Shown one piece after another: positions 23,780 to 35,731 of a stretch of DNA of 64,000 bases. The DNA is from Hofstenia miamia (taxonomy: Eukaryota > Xenacoelomorpha > Acoela). Made by a program: the position numbers and the translations under genes. The stretch is from NCBI GenBank assembly GCA_004352715.1, contig SCFE01000037.1, positions 1,012,477 through 1,076,476 of the forward strand, written 5' to 3'. The notes beneath the pieces are model-generated. The model had not been told where the DNA came from. It made no database searches and saw only the letters and a program-made list of their open reading frames with translations. Numbering within the stretch: the stretch's first letter is position 1; every line of letters starts with the position of its first letter.

Positions 23780-25420
23780 TTCGTCCATGTATTTGAAGTA
23801 CATACGCTTTCTGGTTAATGTGATACCATCTGCAAATGCCAAATATTTAATTTCTATGTTGTCATAAATAGCTCAATGAATTGGGTATGACTAATTTCTT
23901 ATTTGACTCAGGAAGAGTTCTATTGCAAAGTGAACAGCATGCATAACAGGGGGAGGGGCATCCTTGCCTGACGCTCCTCTGTACATGCACTGTGGCGATA
24001 GAAAACCATTTATTAGTAAGTGCCATTCATTATCTGAATAGAGTGCGCGGATGAGATTTAAAATGATATCAGGCAATCCAAATTTTTCCAATGTATTAAA
24101 CAGATATTCATGAGTCATGCGTTGTATTAATGTCAATATTTAGTATTCCCATATCGATGTTGATCAATTGACATATATCAATGATACATTGAATTGTCAA
24201 GATGTTTAGTGATCGTTTTCTCGCTTTTATAAAGCCCGTTTGAGAGGCGTGGATATATTTCTGTCCCAGTGGACCTAGTCTATGGTTTAGAATATGCGAT
24301 AAAATGTCTAGATCCATGTTTAATAGAGAGAGAGAGGTCTTCAGAACAATGGATGCTCTAAATCTTTGCCCTTTTTCGGTAATAGTTGTGCTGAAATACT
24401 GTGAAAAATTCGGTCATGTTTTAGAATTGATTCAATTAACGATAAATAGTGCAGGGCGAGGTTTGAGCAAAAGGTCGTGTACAAGGCAGCATTAAGGCCA
24501 TTTATTCCTAGTGAATTCTTTAATGTATTCATTGCTTGATAGATTTCGTAAGTGGATATATCTTGATTCAAACTTTTTCTATCATCTAATGAAATTTGCA
24601 GATGTATTCAATTGTTTCCAATGCGAGTGTCACATTTTTTGTATAGATTTTTGTAAAAATTCGTGAACGTGTTTATAAAATCATCTTGATTATCTGAGAA
24701 AGTGTTATTTTCTATTTGTAAGTGCTCAATATTTAATATATTCATTGACTTTTTTTCATTTCCTTAGTGCTGCCTCATACTCAATTTCTTTAATATATTC
24801 CAATTCGTCCTGAGTCTTCAATTCATCATATTTTTTCTGACAGATGTTCCACCTGCTTTTCGCAGTATCTGACCTTATGAAACGACTTGACTCAATTGGT
24901 TTCTGTTTAGATTGCAAGTAATTTATTACCCTTCCCTTCATGATTGTCAATTTAGTGTCAATATTCAAAATTTCAGCTTGAACGAAACAGGAGGTTTAGG
25001 ATTTCAACACAATTATTGCTGAGTAAGCCTGGTGTTCATTCTCCATACACCTGACCCTTTTTATTATCAGTTAAAAATTTTGTCTAATGGTTTATGCTCA
25101 GAAAATGTAATAGGTATTACTTTGGATTCTGTAATGTTTAAATCTTTCTTAGCAAAACAGTAATCGATTCGAAAGGAATATAAATGTTATTATTAATAAA
25201 TACCTGTGAGAATTATTGTTAACAAAACCAGAATTATCAAATAGATGGAATTTAAATGATAATTTATTATTTAAATTGTTGTACCTAGGAAGGGTTACGT
25301 TTGATTGTGATAGGGAGTTATGAACATCATATGGTAAGTAGAAGCATTTTGTGCATCATGCACTTAGGGCATGCAATAAAGTTTACGTTAAAGATTATTA
25401 TTTTTAACAAGACTACAATA
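23780..25420 (-). pseudogene. L1/Tx1-type LINE, decayed
   Basis: On the minus strand, from right to left: SFRIDYCFAKKDLNITESK and ITFSEHKPL (end of an APE endonuclease), a GMNTRLLSNN-like linker, WNICQKKYDELKTQDELEYI, then RT blocks LGPLGQKYIHASQTGFIKAR, EYLFNTLEKFGLPDIILNLI, and LAFADGITL, where the active-site Asp-Asp reads Asp-Gly. Many frameshifts and stops. The QTGFIKAR and LAFAD layout is that of the L1/Tx1 group, not CR1. It sits antisense in an SFI1-like intron. Confidence 0.75.
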
Positions 25421-25553
25421 AGGTAAGGATGAGGAAAACCTTTTGTGGCATGAGGACTTTCAAAAAGAAGGGGCTTATGTTGAGTAGACAAGGTTATTAA
25501 GTGCAGAAGGCGTCATTATGAGTGGACTGCTACTCTCAAAGGCTTGACACCCT

Positions 25554-25880
25554 TTAGCTAAAATGGGGCTCGATTATGCCTGTAACTTTCTGTGTGACAT
25601 GTATGGGTATGGGGGCGTATTTTTCCTCTTCAGTGGTGAATGAATGTCTCCCCTGACGTGTCTGAAGTGGGTTCTTCAAGTAATTGTTGGAAGAAGGCAA
25701 GATGCTTTGGGTTGTTTGACTAAGCTTTGCTATATTTTTTCCACTGTATGTTGTTCCTTTTGAACTTCTACTGCTGTAGGTAGTTGTTCTCGTTGAGATC
25801 GACTTTTTCCTTTCCTCTAGCTTTTCATGCGTTCTTCGTAGACTACATGCTTGTAGTTGTTCTGCACTTCTTGAAGCCAT
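25554..25880 (-). CDS. 108-codon Ser/Thr/Arg-rich ORF upstream of the L1-like LINE
   Basis: It starts at ATG (25880-25878) with MASRSAEQLQACSLRRTHEK and continues with SISTRTTTYSSRSSKGTTY. It has no recognised domain. It lies just upstream of, and in the same orientation as, the decayed L1/Tx1-like LINE, so it may be a remnant of that element's ORF1. Chance is not excluded. Confidence 0.3.
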   Translation of the reverse strand: MASRSAEQLQACSLRRTHEKLEERKKSISTRTTTYSSRSSKGTTYSGKNIAKLSQTTQSILPSSNNYLKNPLQTRQGRHSFTTEEEKYAPIPIHVTQKVTGIIEPHFS

Positions 25881-26090
25881 TATATGTGATCAGTCAATAA
25901 GCCTTCATTGGAAATACTAGTATAAATTTTTATTTCAACATACTTTTTTGTTAAAAATATGTTTATCAAAGTAAGTTTTTTAAAATTATTCAGCTTGTTT
26001 TCGGATAGTAACATCTTGAGTTGTTGCCCAATTCTGCCTATTGAGGTATATACAAATAATGGTATTTATTGAAGTTGGCATACAAATAGC

Positions 26091-27040
26091 CAGTGCCGGC
26101 GCTACCATTAGGCCAACTAGGCAGCTGCCTAGGGCGCCCAGTTGCAGGGAGCTCAAAAATAGATAATACTCTTATCATAGTTTTTCATTTGTAGAAAGAC
26201 GGGTGGTAAGAGAAAATTCTTTACTTACTAATAGTTAGCCTATCAAAATAAATAACCATACAGAATAATATTCTTATTATTTTCAAGGCTATGCGGTTAG
26301 AGTAATATAAGATTAATAGATTGCAGCCAAAATGCACTTATTCGTTATAAATTCATTATATCTGACTAGTTGTCAGTGACCATATTTATTTTCCACACTA
26401 TACTTTGGCGAAGGTGCAGAATAAAATAAACACTATTATAGGATAAAAAACGATAAGAAATACAATATAATACATAAAAATTTTAAAATATAATCGATAT
26501 AGACTGATAACTTGTCATAATTAACCAAAGTTTTAGCACGAGGTAAAACGCGATAGTGCGCGGTATATATTTAAGCATTATAGCTCATAAAACTACAAAG
26601 TCATATAAAAGTAACTATTTTTAACTAAAAAATTACAAAATATAACAGTATATTTAAGCAAATCTATAAACATTTTTTTAACATTACCCGTCACTGTTGC
26701 AAGTGGAGAACGCAGTTTTTCCAAGCTCGAACTCATAAAAACTTATCTACGGTCTACCATGTCTCAGAAACGCTTGAATGGCCTTGCAGTGTTATCTGTG
26801 GAACATGAACTGTTGGATACACTATCAACAGAAAGCCTGGTACAAGATTTTGCAATCAGAAAGGCCAGAAAAGTGAAACTTTAATTCTTTAAAAAATTAC
26901 TGCATACTATGTTTTGAAATTTTAATATAATCATTTTTTTCTTAATTTGATCTTTTTCATAAAAAAATGTTTTGGTGGGTGCGGAAGGCGCATCAATCTC
27001 TCATTCGCCTAGATCGTAATTTAGCCTAGCACCGGCCTTG
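26091..27040 (+). mobile_element. hAT transposon, internally deleted, 950 bp
   Basis: The left end is CAGTGCCGGCGCTA and the right end is TAGCACCGGCCTTG (inverted, with mismatches). Perfect 8-bp target duplications CAAATAGC flank it at 26083-26090 and 27041-27048. The length of the duplication and the CAGxG-type ends are those of hAT. The inside is AT-rich except for a residual transposase C-terminus. Confidence 0.92.
26678..26884 (+). pseudogene. hAT transposase C-terminal dimerisation domain remnant
   Basis: 68 open codons ending in TAA: LTLPVTVASGERSFSKLELI, then TYLRSTMSQKRLNGLAVLS and a basic tail. The SGERSFSKL / MSQxRLNGLA signature is the hATC domain used for dimer formation. The zinc finger and catalytic RNase H part are absent from the element, so this copy cannot make a transposase. 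Confidence 0.9.
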
Positions 27041-27048
27041 CAAATAGC

Positions 27049-27560
27049 TATGAGATCTGTAATTAGAATTTATAAGTAAAATCATTATAAACAACACTGA
27101 GATTAGCATTCTGAATTATCGAAAATGTGTACAATTGTTTATGAACTAGACCTGTTCAATAATACTAGCATTTTTCATTTATAGATTTGATAAAATATGT
27201 GTGAAGCATGTTTTAATTCAACACAAAGTTTGATTTTATATCTAAATACTCGAGTAATAAATCATTTATCATATTTTTGTAGACTCAGTTGAATTTATTA
27301 AGCATTTGAAACTCACAATTTACGCCATTATTATCGTGTCAATTGGCAGTACTGCAGACAATAGCCCTATCATTCGTATTCTCTTATTGTTTTTACAGAA
27401 TAGTAACATTTTTGTTGAAATATTATTTGCAAAGAAATCAACTCCCTTGAGCAATGAATATTAGAAGAATGATATTTATTTTAGTACATAATTGATTGTT
27501 TGCTGTTTCACCAACTAATGATTAATTTGAACTAGTTTCATATTTTTCAAAAATGAATAT
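27049..27560. other. Intronic stretch, no gene seen
   Basis: AT-rich; nothing recognised. Confidence 0.45.
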
Positions 27561-27564
27561 ATAC

Positions 27565-28366
27565 TTGGGGTGACCAGAAAGTTCCCGGAATCATAAAAAC
27601 ATGAAAAATCCAAGAGCGTATTTTACTAATACAAACAATATCAAACAACATAGTTACCACAAGAAGTAATTACGAGTTTACAATGTTCATAAAGAGCCAA
27701 AAGTTCTTTGCGGTACTTCTCTTCTGACACGTGTCGTAGCTCCTGCACCGAACGTTGAAGCACCTCTTGGCCATCGGAAAAACGTTGTCCTCGAAACGAA
27801 TTTTTCAAATGCTTGAACACCCACCGGTCACATTGGTTCATATCTGGGCTGTATGCACTTTGTCGGATGAGAGTGACACCTCGTCTGTCAAAGAATTCCT
27901 TTGTCTGTTTTGAAATGTGTGGACGAGCATTGTCGTGTTGCCACAACAATTCCTTCAACAGTTTGGGGTTTTGCCGTACATGTCGCCATTTTTCTCCAGT
28001 TGACCGGACATAATCAATATCACGTTCAGAAGTCACTGTTTCTCCCGGAGAACAGACGTCAGCGCTTATCTTCCCATCACCAGTGAAGGCCAGTAACAAT
28101 AAGGTCTTACTGTTTGTTAACTTTGGTCGGACGACAGTGAGTTTGGGTTGTTCAGGTCTACGCCAAGCCATGTTCTGTTGCTTTGTAGGAGCTGTTTCAA
28201 ACAAAAACCAACTCTCATCCTCGGTTGCCCAGTGGTGTAACAAGTATTCCAAGGAATGATTATCAAATAAGGCGACGAAGTTGGTAGCACATGCTAACCT
28301 GTCAAGTTTGTTTGCCGCAGAGAGATGATGAGGGACCCAAGTTGAGCAGATTTTTTTCAAACCCAG
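27565..28366 (-). mobile_element. mariner-type transposon, 5' part lost in a gap
   Basis: Minus strand, one open frame of about 240 codons down to the stop at 27641. It contains ICSTWVPHHLS, EDESWFLFETAPTKQQNMAW, LLWQHDNARPHISKQTKEFF and YSPDMNQCDRWVFKHLKNSF. The second and third catalytic Asp are separated by 34 residues (DD34D), as in mariner, but the third block reads MNQCDRWVF where classic mariners have LAPSDYHLF-type residues. No stop or frameshift is visible in the surviving part. A likely terminal repeat, GGGGTGACCAGAAAGTTCCC, lies near 27567. The N-terminal HTH is in the N gap 28367-28588. Confidence 0.85.
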
Positions 28367-28588
28367 NNNNNNNNNNNNNNNNNNNNNNNNNNNNNNNNNN
28401 NNNNNNNNNNNNNNNNNNNNNNNNNNNNNNNNNNNNNNNNNNNNNNNNNNNNNNNNNNNNNNNNNNNNNNNNNNNNNNNNNNNNNNNNNNNNNNNNNNNN
28501 NNNNNNNNNNNNNNNNNNNNNNNNNNNNNNNNNNNNNNNNNNNNNNNNNNNNNNNNNNNNNNNNNNNNNNNNNNNNNNNNNNNNNNNN

Positions 28589-28616
<28 letters not shown>
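28367..28616. other. Assembly gap (N) ending in an AT microsatellite
   Basis: 222 Ns (28367-28588), then AT repeats to 28616. The gap hides the 5' end of the mariner element. Confidence 0.9.
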
Positions 28617-28619
<3 letters not shown>

Positions 28620-29713
28620 TTTCGCAATTATAATTAAATCATATTATATTATATTTTTAATATTATTTTAATTTCCACATTATGTTATATTTCATTATAT
28701 TATTAAAAACAATAATAATAGTAATTGTATTTATTATTATATGCAGTGGCAAGAAGCAAACTTCTATTATTAAGTTATTGATAGTAATTAAAAATATTAA
28801 AGCACAGGACGTAGTAAAATTTGACTATGAAATTCAGAAAATTTAACGCATATATACAACGAACCTAAGAACAAAATATGTGGAGTTCCAAAATTTTTCT
28901 TTTTTATACTTTAAAGTTCTTGAAACAATCATTATCCTTAATTAAAGTATTATATGGGTTTTCAAAACCTGATTTGCTTTAAAGAGTGACTAAAAGAAAC
29001 CTTGGTTCAATATTGTTCTACAAACACTTAATTTCTTTAAAATGGCTTAAAGATACTTTAAAATACTAAAGAATTAATATATTTCCTAAAATCTGTAATT
29101 GTCTGCAAAATGCTTAATATGTTTGTAATATCTTCAAATTTCAATTTATGCACTTTCTGAAATTAATTCTTTGATTTGGAACCGATATCTTAAACTATTG
29201 GGATGCAATTATATACAATGATCTATAATTATAGTATCGAGCATATTTGAAATACAAGAAAAATTTACTTAAAAACTTAAACCTTGCAAATGGCAAAAAG
29301 CATTCTCTTTAAGTTTTAACCCACAATGCATTGTTGGCTGGTGCAATACTTCTAATATCTAAATTTTGTCTGCTACAAGGAAAGAGCGTTTATGAAAATT
29401 CCACTGACTTTGTGCTGATGTAATTTGATGTAGGTTGGCAGAGAATTTTAGTAACTGAATTATAAAAAGTGATATGTTCCCTAAACGATAAAAAGGACGA
29501 CTACACATTCAATGCAAAATGCAATCATTTATAGGAAGGATTCACTTCTGCTCCAGGTCTACGGCCCTGTATGAAACGCTTACTGTATAAAGGTTAACAA
29601 TGCAATTTGAATTTGAACAGAATTGACTTAGCATTTTTGACGGACTAATCCCGATATGCACCTATGCACATGTTGATCACTACATTATGAAAATTGTCCG
29701 ATCAAATTCATAG
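28617..29713. other. Intronic stretch, no gene seen
   Basis: AT-rich; nothing recognised. Confidence 0.45.
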
Positions 29714-30014
29714 TGTAGTGCTTATGGGACTCTATGAGGCCACAGACACTATCATTGGTGTAAAAGAAAAATAACCTGGGCAATGCCTGGGCCGGGCTTG
29801 GGCCCAAAAATTCAGCCCAATTCCAATTCTGATAATTTCCCAACAAGTAAGATGCCNNNNNNNNNNNNNNNNNNNNNNNNNNNNNNNNNNNNNNNNNNNN
29901 NTGTAGTGCTTATGGGACTCTATGAGGCCACAGACACTATCATTGGTGTAAAAGAAAAATAACCTGGGCAATGCCCAATTCCAATTCTGATAATTTCCCA
30001 ACAAGTAAGATGCC
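29714..30014. repeat. Direct duplication around a 45-N gap
   Basis: TGTAGTGCTTATGGGACTCT starts both 29714-29856 and 29902-30014, with Ns 29857-29901 between. The second copy lacks about 28 bp containing GGGCCGGGCTTGGGCCC. The copies are otherwise nearly identical, as expected for two alleles placed in series. Confidence 0.85.
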
Positions 30015-30071
30015 TATCCACATTATAATAACAGGGACGTTGTTATCATTACTTTTTAATTTTACTTATAT

Positions 30072-30109
30072 GTCATATTTTCCCCGAGCCCCGCGCAAGC
30101 TAAGGCCGG
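30072..30109 (-). repeat. Possible hAT element end
   Basis: The reverse complement reads CAGGGCCGGCCTTAGCTTGC, similar to the hAT ends seen elsewhere in this window. The other end was not found, so this may be a fragment. Confidence 0.4.
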
Positions 30110-30651
30110 CCCTGACCATTATATATAAATGTTAAAATTAACAGCCGCGCTGTTATTATGGCTGAGTCATATGGTCCCTAACTGCTGACTTAGTTTCTCT
30201 TATGAATTATGATTTGATTAGGTTAGATGCGATTCCTTGTTACTGTCCTCTCTTGAATTTGAAAATTATTTTGCTATTGATTTATTTTATTAATTTTCCC
30301 TCTCATTCTTGAGCGCTGATCGAGTTATTGAAACCCGTACAACCCGCTTCCCAAAAAATACCAGTTTTGAAAGTAATAATCCCGTTTGCTACAATTGACA
30401 TTTGCATTCGAATAATTTATTCAAATTAGTATTCTCATCCAGATTAGCATAAGTGTGGACAATTGAAAACAGTAGAATTCAAGAGTTCAAGATTTGCAGC
30501 TGCTATACCAGGCAAATTGTTTGCATTAAATAAGCACTAATGATTATGGTGTAACGCCTACATCAAAATTTGATGGGTTTTTGTAACTGTTACTGCTTTT
30601 ATGTACTTCCTTCGTCATTGCTCAGCCGTAATGATTTGGAAGGTTATTTAG

Positions 30652-30814
30652 GTATTTTGTTCTCTGGAAGCAATTTGTTAGTAATCAAAAGAATAAACGG
30701 AAATTAAGAGAAACTGCGAATGGGTTCTTCAAATCAAATGCATTGAAAAAGTACTTCAGACTTTGGGAATCGACATTTAACTGCTTAATGGATTATCAAA
30801 TGGGACTAAGATTG
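30652..30814 (+). CDS. SFI1: SFI1-like exon
   Basis: The acceptor is TATTTAG and the donor TTG|GTATAAG. It contains YFVLWKQFVSNQKNKRK and ALKKYFRLWESTFN, two clear Trp repeats. Phase 2 in, phase 0 out. The intron before it is about 12.9 kb and holds most of the transposons between 18 and 30 kb. Confidence 0.85.
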
Positions 30815-31384
30815 GTATAAGTATTTCTCTATTTATCTTTTAGTGAATTTATAGTACATTACATTTGTCGTCATGGTAAACTCTTTAATTTTTGCAGAAC
30901 CTCAATTATTGTAAGTTGCCAGGACAATGTAATTATATTATTTGTAAAATTGATCAAATATACAAATAACTAGGCAAGATATCACATTATTTGAGATTTT
31001 CAAATCTACTGTTTCGCTAAATCTTTCATTTGTGTTTCATTTTCATTGATAGGGATGTACCACTTCAAGTTCCAACCTCAAACTACTTATTTCTTACTTG
31101 CTGCAATCATATTCAAGTTCAAGCTCCATATTATTGAATTTATTATATATTTCGCCAATTGGGGCTTCCTCTTTGTGTTACACGAGTGCTATTCCTACTG
31201 GCTCATTATTGTAAGCGCAATGCTTCCCATCACATTTAGAGGCGTAGATTTCCTCATTTGAGTAATTATCTTAAACTAAGTTTCGTTTGAACATGTGGAA
31301 AACCTCTCATGTAGACAGACGTTATATTAACTTGTCTCTATTTTGGGGTATTATTTGCATTATTTATTAAATCGTTATTTTTAG
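30815..31384. other. Intron, no further feature seen
   Basis: Between SFI1-like exons. An open frame at 31046-31261 shows no known motif. Confidence 0.4.
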
Positions 31385-31563
31385 GCCATTTTACATAATG
31401 AAGAAATATTGGTTGCAAAAGCATTCAATCATTGGACTTTTCAATGGAGGTGCACGCTGCGATTAAAAGAGTTGACCTCTAAAGCCAACGAATTTCTTCA
31501 TCATCGAATGCTGAACTCTGCATTTTACATGTGGAAAGCCCATTTTTTGGAAATGCGCAATCT
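31385..31563 (+). CDS. SFI1: SFI1-like exon
   Basis: It starts after TTTTTAG and contains ILVAKAFNHWTFQWRCTL and MLNSAFYMWKAHFLEM, both Sfi1 repeats. The frame meets TGA at 31568 if unspliced. A donor CT|GTATTG just before it leaves phase 2, which is what the next exon needs after a 45-nt intron. The donor itself is non-ideal. Confidence 0.75.
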
Positions 31564-31608
31564 GTATTGAGCTTATGTCCTTGTAATAATCTTTAATGAG
31601 TTATTTAG

Positions 31609-31684
31609 TGATGAACACCACATTTTTGCAATCGAATTCTCCAGTACACTCCTGTTGAAAAAACATTTTCAGATTTGGCGTAAA
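31609..31684 (+). CDS. SFI1: SFI1-like exon
   Basis: A 76-nt exon after TTATTTAG. It reads DEHHIFAIEFSS and then LLLKKHFQIWRK, a strong Sfi1 core. The donor AAA|GTACGG is weak, but phase 0 is required because the alternative GTAAAG donor would put a stop in the next exon. Confidence 0.75.
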
Positions 31685-32020
31685 GTACGGTTATTTTAGT
31701 ATCAATAATATTTTCAGTGTTACCACAAAACATTTTAATATTTTAATTATTATTTTTTACTACCAAATCTATTATATCTGCAGTGGTTATATGAAACTAA
31801 TTAATATCAGACTTTACATTTAACATTACAATGTAAATATTACTTTGGAATAAAGCAATTTTACACTTTTTTGTTAAAATATTTAGTCTTTAGGTTTAGA
31901 ATTGTTTAAATTTGTTGAAAAATTCGTTTGGCTTTACTATTTCAATTCCGATCTAATAAAATTACGTTTGTAGTAAACCATCCTATTAATCCACATTTCC
32001 CATGTTAATTAAGTTCCTAG

Positions 32021-32193
32021 GTTGTCTCTGAAGAAAAGAGGTTGAAGACAATGCTTAGAAAGTCAAAGAACCACTATGAGTTGCAATTGCTGCGCAAAAT
32101 CGTGAGCATGTTGAAAAAACACCTGAACAACTGCTCCAATTTAAATTTAATTTCAAAAGATTATGGTTCTAGAATGATTAAGAAAAAACTGAG
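32021..32193 (+). CDS. SFI1: SFI1-like exon
   Basis: It lies between GTTCCTAG and GAG|GTAATA. It reads VVSEEKRLKTMLRKSKNHY, then a helical stretch LLRKIVSMLKKHLNNC, with no Trp in the core. Phase 0 in, phase 2 out, joining directly to the exon at 35842. Both Harbinger-type MITEs of this window sit in the following intron. Confidence 0.7.
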
Positions 32194-33313
32194 GTAATAT
32201 ATTTTCCTTTTGCAATTCATTGTGAAATATATAATAGAAAATTATTGATAAAATGCAATTATGTCTCTACATCAAATATTTGTTTATGCTAAAAGTTTTA
32301 TATTTATATCCATCATTGATCACTAGGAACCGGAAAAAATTTTTTTGACCAAACCTAAAAATATTTAGTAAGACTTGAAATGCAAGAATAACTGGTTTTA
32401 GGACCAATCTGTTAACAAGTATTTTTAACCATTTTAACACTTTTCAGCAACTTTAATAATTGGAGACATGTATAAAAAATATATGTACACCATTGTTCAA
32501 ATTCCTAAAAATCATTTTATTGGATCAAATAGTTTGCAAAAACTGTATGCAAATGCTTATTTATGTTATTTGGAGGGAAGATGGAGTGTTTTTGACACTG
32601 TCTTTTTTTATTTTTATTGATAGTGTAAATATGATGGATTAAGATGTTTATTTAATGTTTCATTTTGACTTCATATCATATAGAGCCATTTTACAATTAA
32701 AAAATTCTTATAACAACTAATTTAACTATTTTAGAGGTATTTGAAAACTGTATTGCCTAATGAGTGTAGATTTTTATCATTTGCTAATTACCAGCTGCTG
32801 CAAATCGATAGTCTGAACCAAGAGTATCTATATATAGATCGCTCTGGGTCTGAAGAATGCATAGGTTTTTTATCATCTGTTAAAAGCGATGGTTGGAGCA
32901 ATATTACAAGTTAATTGCTTATTTAAGTAGCCAACAGACTAGAAAAACCATAATTATTGAAGGAGAAAATTTTCAACTTCAAATTCTAATCTGTTGTTTA
33001 CAGATTTTATTTCTTGCTATTGCCAACGAACCATATAATTTCGAAGTATTAAATCAATGTTTGATCGTGTTCGGAAATGTGAACAATATTTCAGTTGGGT
33101 TTTTCGGACAAAAAAAAATTCTGATAAAAATCGATAGATGTGAACAAAAATTATTGTATTTCTAACCAAACAGCTTAATAATAGATTATCTGAACGCACC
33201 GTAAGATTTTATTTGAAGTTTGGATATGGATTAGAATTGGATTTAATAACAAAGTTATCCGTAAAGTAAAGTAAACCAGAGAAATTTAAAATTGGATTTT
33301 ACTTTCCTTTACT
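32194..33313. other. Intron with unassigned open segments
   Basis: An open segment after TTTTAGAG at 32737 runs 58 codons to TAA and another frame near 33055-33130 reads KCEQYFSWVFRTKKN. Neither is needed, because the exon at 32021-32193 joins the exon at 35842 directly in phase. Confidence 0.4.
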
Positions 33314-33316
33314 TAA

Positions 33317-33457
33317 GGCCACGGTTAGACTATGTGATTGATCACGCGTGATCTGTCAAATTTTGATAAATTCGCACGTCTAACCACCGAGATAATTAGC
33401 GATGTGACGTGTTTAACTAATATTTCTTGCTACCAATCACTTAGTCTAACCGTAGCC
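33317..33457. mobile_element. Harbinger-type MITE, copy 1
   Basis: 141 bp. Ends GGCCACGGTTAGACTA and TAGTCTAACCGTAGCC are inverted repeats (15 of 16). The flanking 3-bp duplication is TAA (33314-33316 and 33458-33460). A 3-bp TWA duplication is typical of PIF/Harbinger. No ORF. Confidence 0.8.
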
Positions 33458-33627
33458 TAAGACCTAGTACACTGCCGTAAGGCAAGGTAAAGTATAACCA
33501 TTGTTTAACCGACATAAAGAGTTAAATATAACCCAATTTATTAGCAAAAATTACAACTAAAAGTATTAGAATATGTTTTGATTTATTTATGATATGCATT
33601 CGAGTGTTATTGTGAAATGTAATCAAA

Positions 33628-33988
33628 AAAAATTAAATGCATGCAATTTTAATGTGATATATCATTTGATTTTAATAACTTTTAATAACAAGCAAATCTA
33701 TTTGAAATAGCAGATGTCTTGGTAATTAACTACAATCAATCACATTTCCACTTTAGTAAACNGTTTTTTAGCATTACTATGTAATTCACCATATTTCACT
33801 GCAGGTAAAAAATACAAAAACAGTGTCCAGATTATTTTCACATTTTGCAAAATATANAATTAAATGCATGCAATTTTAATGTGATATATCATTTGATTTT
33901 AATAACTTTTAATAACAAGCAAATCTATTTGAAATAGCAGATGTCTTGGTAATTAACTACAATCAATCACATTTCCACTTTAGTAAAC
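33628..33988. repeat. Direct duplication around single Ns
   Basis: AATTAAATGCATGCAATTTT...CTTTAGTAAAC occurs at about 33631-33761 and again at 33858-33988 without visible differences. Single Ns stand at 33762 and 33857, exactly at the junctions, which marks an assembly join. Confidence 0.9.
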
Positions 33989-33989
33989 A

Positions 33990-35587
33990 AAGTGAATATT
34001 TTACAGTAGTTTGGCGCAAAAATCGAATTATTTATATTATGAAAATTTGTTTACCCAAATGCATCAACAAAAAAACCTGTTGTAATTAATTCCCTTTGTA
34101 ATTATGAATTTTATTTATATCGTCTTTGTGTAATAAAATTGAGAGTGATGTTGATGCTGACGGCATTGCATTGCTTAAATTGGTGGATGCTTTTAAAGTA
34201 ACAAAACCAAGGAAGCTATTGTCATAAAAGACGTGATTTACAATTGTATGCGTCCCCTCCACTGGGTTTGGGCTGGCCACGCTCCTGCTGGAGAGAGTAA
34301 ATGTCTTTGTTATTGAAGTTGTTTAAATAATGTTTACTTAATAACATTAATAGTAACTACAATGACTGACACTGAAGAAAACTATTTTGTTGCGAAACTG
34401 TCCACTACTATAATCTAGGGTACGGCACGAACCGTTCACAGACTTAGTTGTACGGCACGGGCCTGGCCTACGGGCTTTGAACTTTGTTGTTCGAAGATTC
34501 CTAAAACGATTTGTTTGAAGTAGATTAAGTCAATTGATGGATACGTATTGTGTATCTATCAATTTTATATATCTATTTATGCATATGTATTTCGTGAAAA
34601 ACTAACCTTCATGTAGATTTACACAAAAATACAGCATACCACATTATATATTACACTGAGTCACATAAAATTAACTTTATTATTCAAAATCAGGGAGTTT
34701 ATTTCACTATCACTTTCTGATATTGCATTAATATGTAAATGGTGACTTAAGAATCGTAAGTTGTGGACTTCTGACGCTCCATATCATTTGAATTGAATTA
34801 ATATAATTTATCTATTTTGCAAAGTCATACTAGAAGTGTGATGTACTATTATGATAAATAAAAATTCGTTTCCAGTAAATGATTACATATTTTCATACTG
34901 TTTGATGTGTTTTGTCAATTATTGCAATAAATTATTAGAACTTCGGGAAACGAGACTTAAGTATCACATAGGTACTTAATTTGTTTTTTGAAGTAAACAT
35001 ACATTGATAGACTTTTATGACTGTTAAGCTATTTTAGTAAAGAATCATTTAGCTACGGACATAACAGGCTTAGGATACTGGCACAGAATAACCGGCGGGC
35101 CTATTTTTATTTATGCAGTCCATAACAATGGCTAATTTCAAATTAATTTAAATTATTTATGGGTCCGATTTATCTGTTAGCAAATTTATCTAAAATGCAC
35201 AAGTAATGTTTAAATATGCATATGTAATTGAAAAAATATTATTTTCAATTATGAAAATTGGATAAAATACTAAAAAATATATGATTAATAATTTATTATT
35301 AATTTAATAAGTCAAAATTACTGCTATTTTGCTTCCATAATAATTAAATAACTGCAGTCAAAAATATGTATGTCTTATGATTTAGTGTTTACACGGTGAC
35401 AGCGTGACAGAAGACATACAATAAAATCAAAATTATTTGATCTACATCTGTTTTATAATTATCCTACTTGAGAGTTCGTATGTCTTATGTTTTGGGTGTT
35501 TACACGCTACATATGTCTTGAGATAATTGGAGACAGATCTGCCTTATGTCACGTGTAAACAGGGTATAAGTAAATTTTTTTACTTTA
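33990..35587. other. Intron, no gene seen
   Basis: AT-rich. A motif TATGTCTTATG...GTGTTTACAC occurs twice (about 35369-35396 and 35479-35507), suggesting a small degraded repeat. Confidence 0.4.
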
Positions 35588-35731
35588 GGCCACGATTAGA
35601 CTAGTGATTTGCTTAAAAGTGATCTATCACATTTGAAAGAATTGCATGTCTAACCACTCGAGATAATTAGCGACGTGACGATCACAAGGAAATCGAACGC
35701 GCACGAAACAATCACTAGTCTAACCGTGGCC
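35588..35731. mobile_element. Harbinger-type MITE, copy 2
   Basis: 144 bp. Ends GGCCACGATTAGACTA and TAGTCTAACCGTGGCC (15 of 16 inverted) with the 3-bp duplication TTA (35585-35587 and 35732-35734). The interior shares AGATAATTAGCGA(C/T)GTGACG with copy 1. Confidence 0.8.

Noticed and set aside
32737-32913. 58-codon open segment after TTTTAGAG as an SFI1-like exon
   Set aside because: It begins in the right phase but ends in a stop without a good donor, shows no Sfi1 repeat, and the exon before it joins the exon at 35842 directly in phase.
33050-33200. KCEQYFSWVFRTKKN as a further Sfi1 repeat exon
   Set aside because: All three frames hit stops and no splice pair fits; a decayed exon copy or chance.
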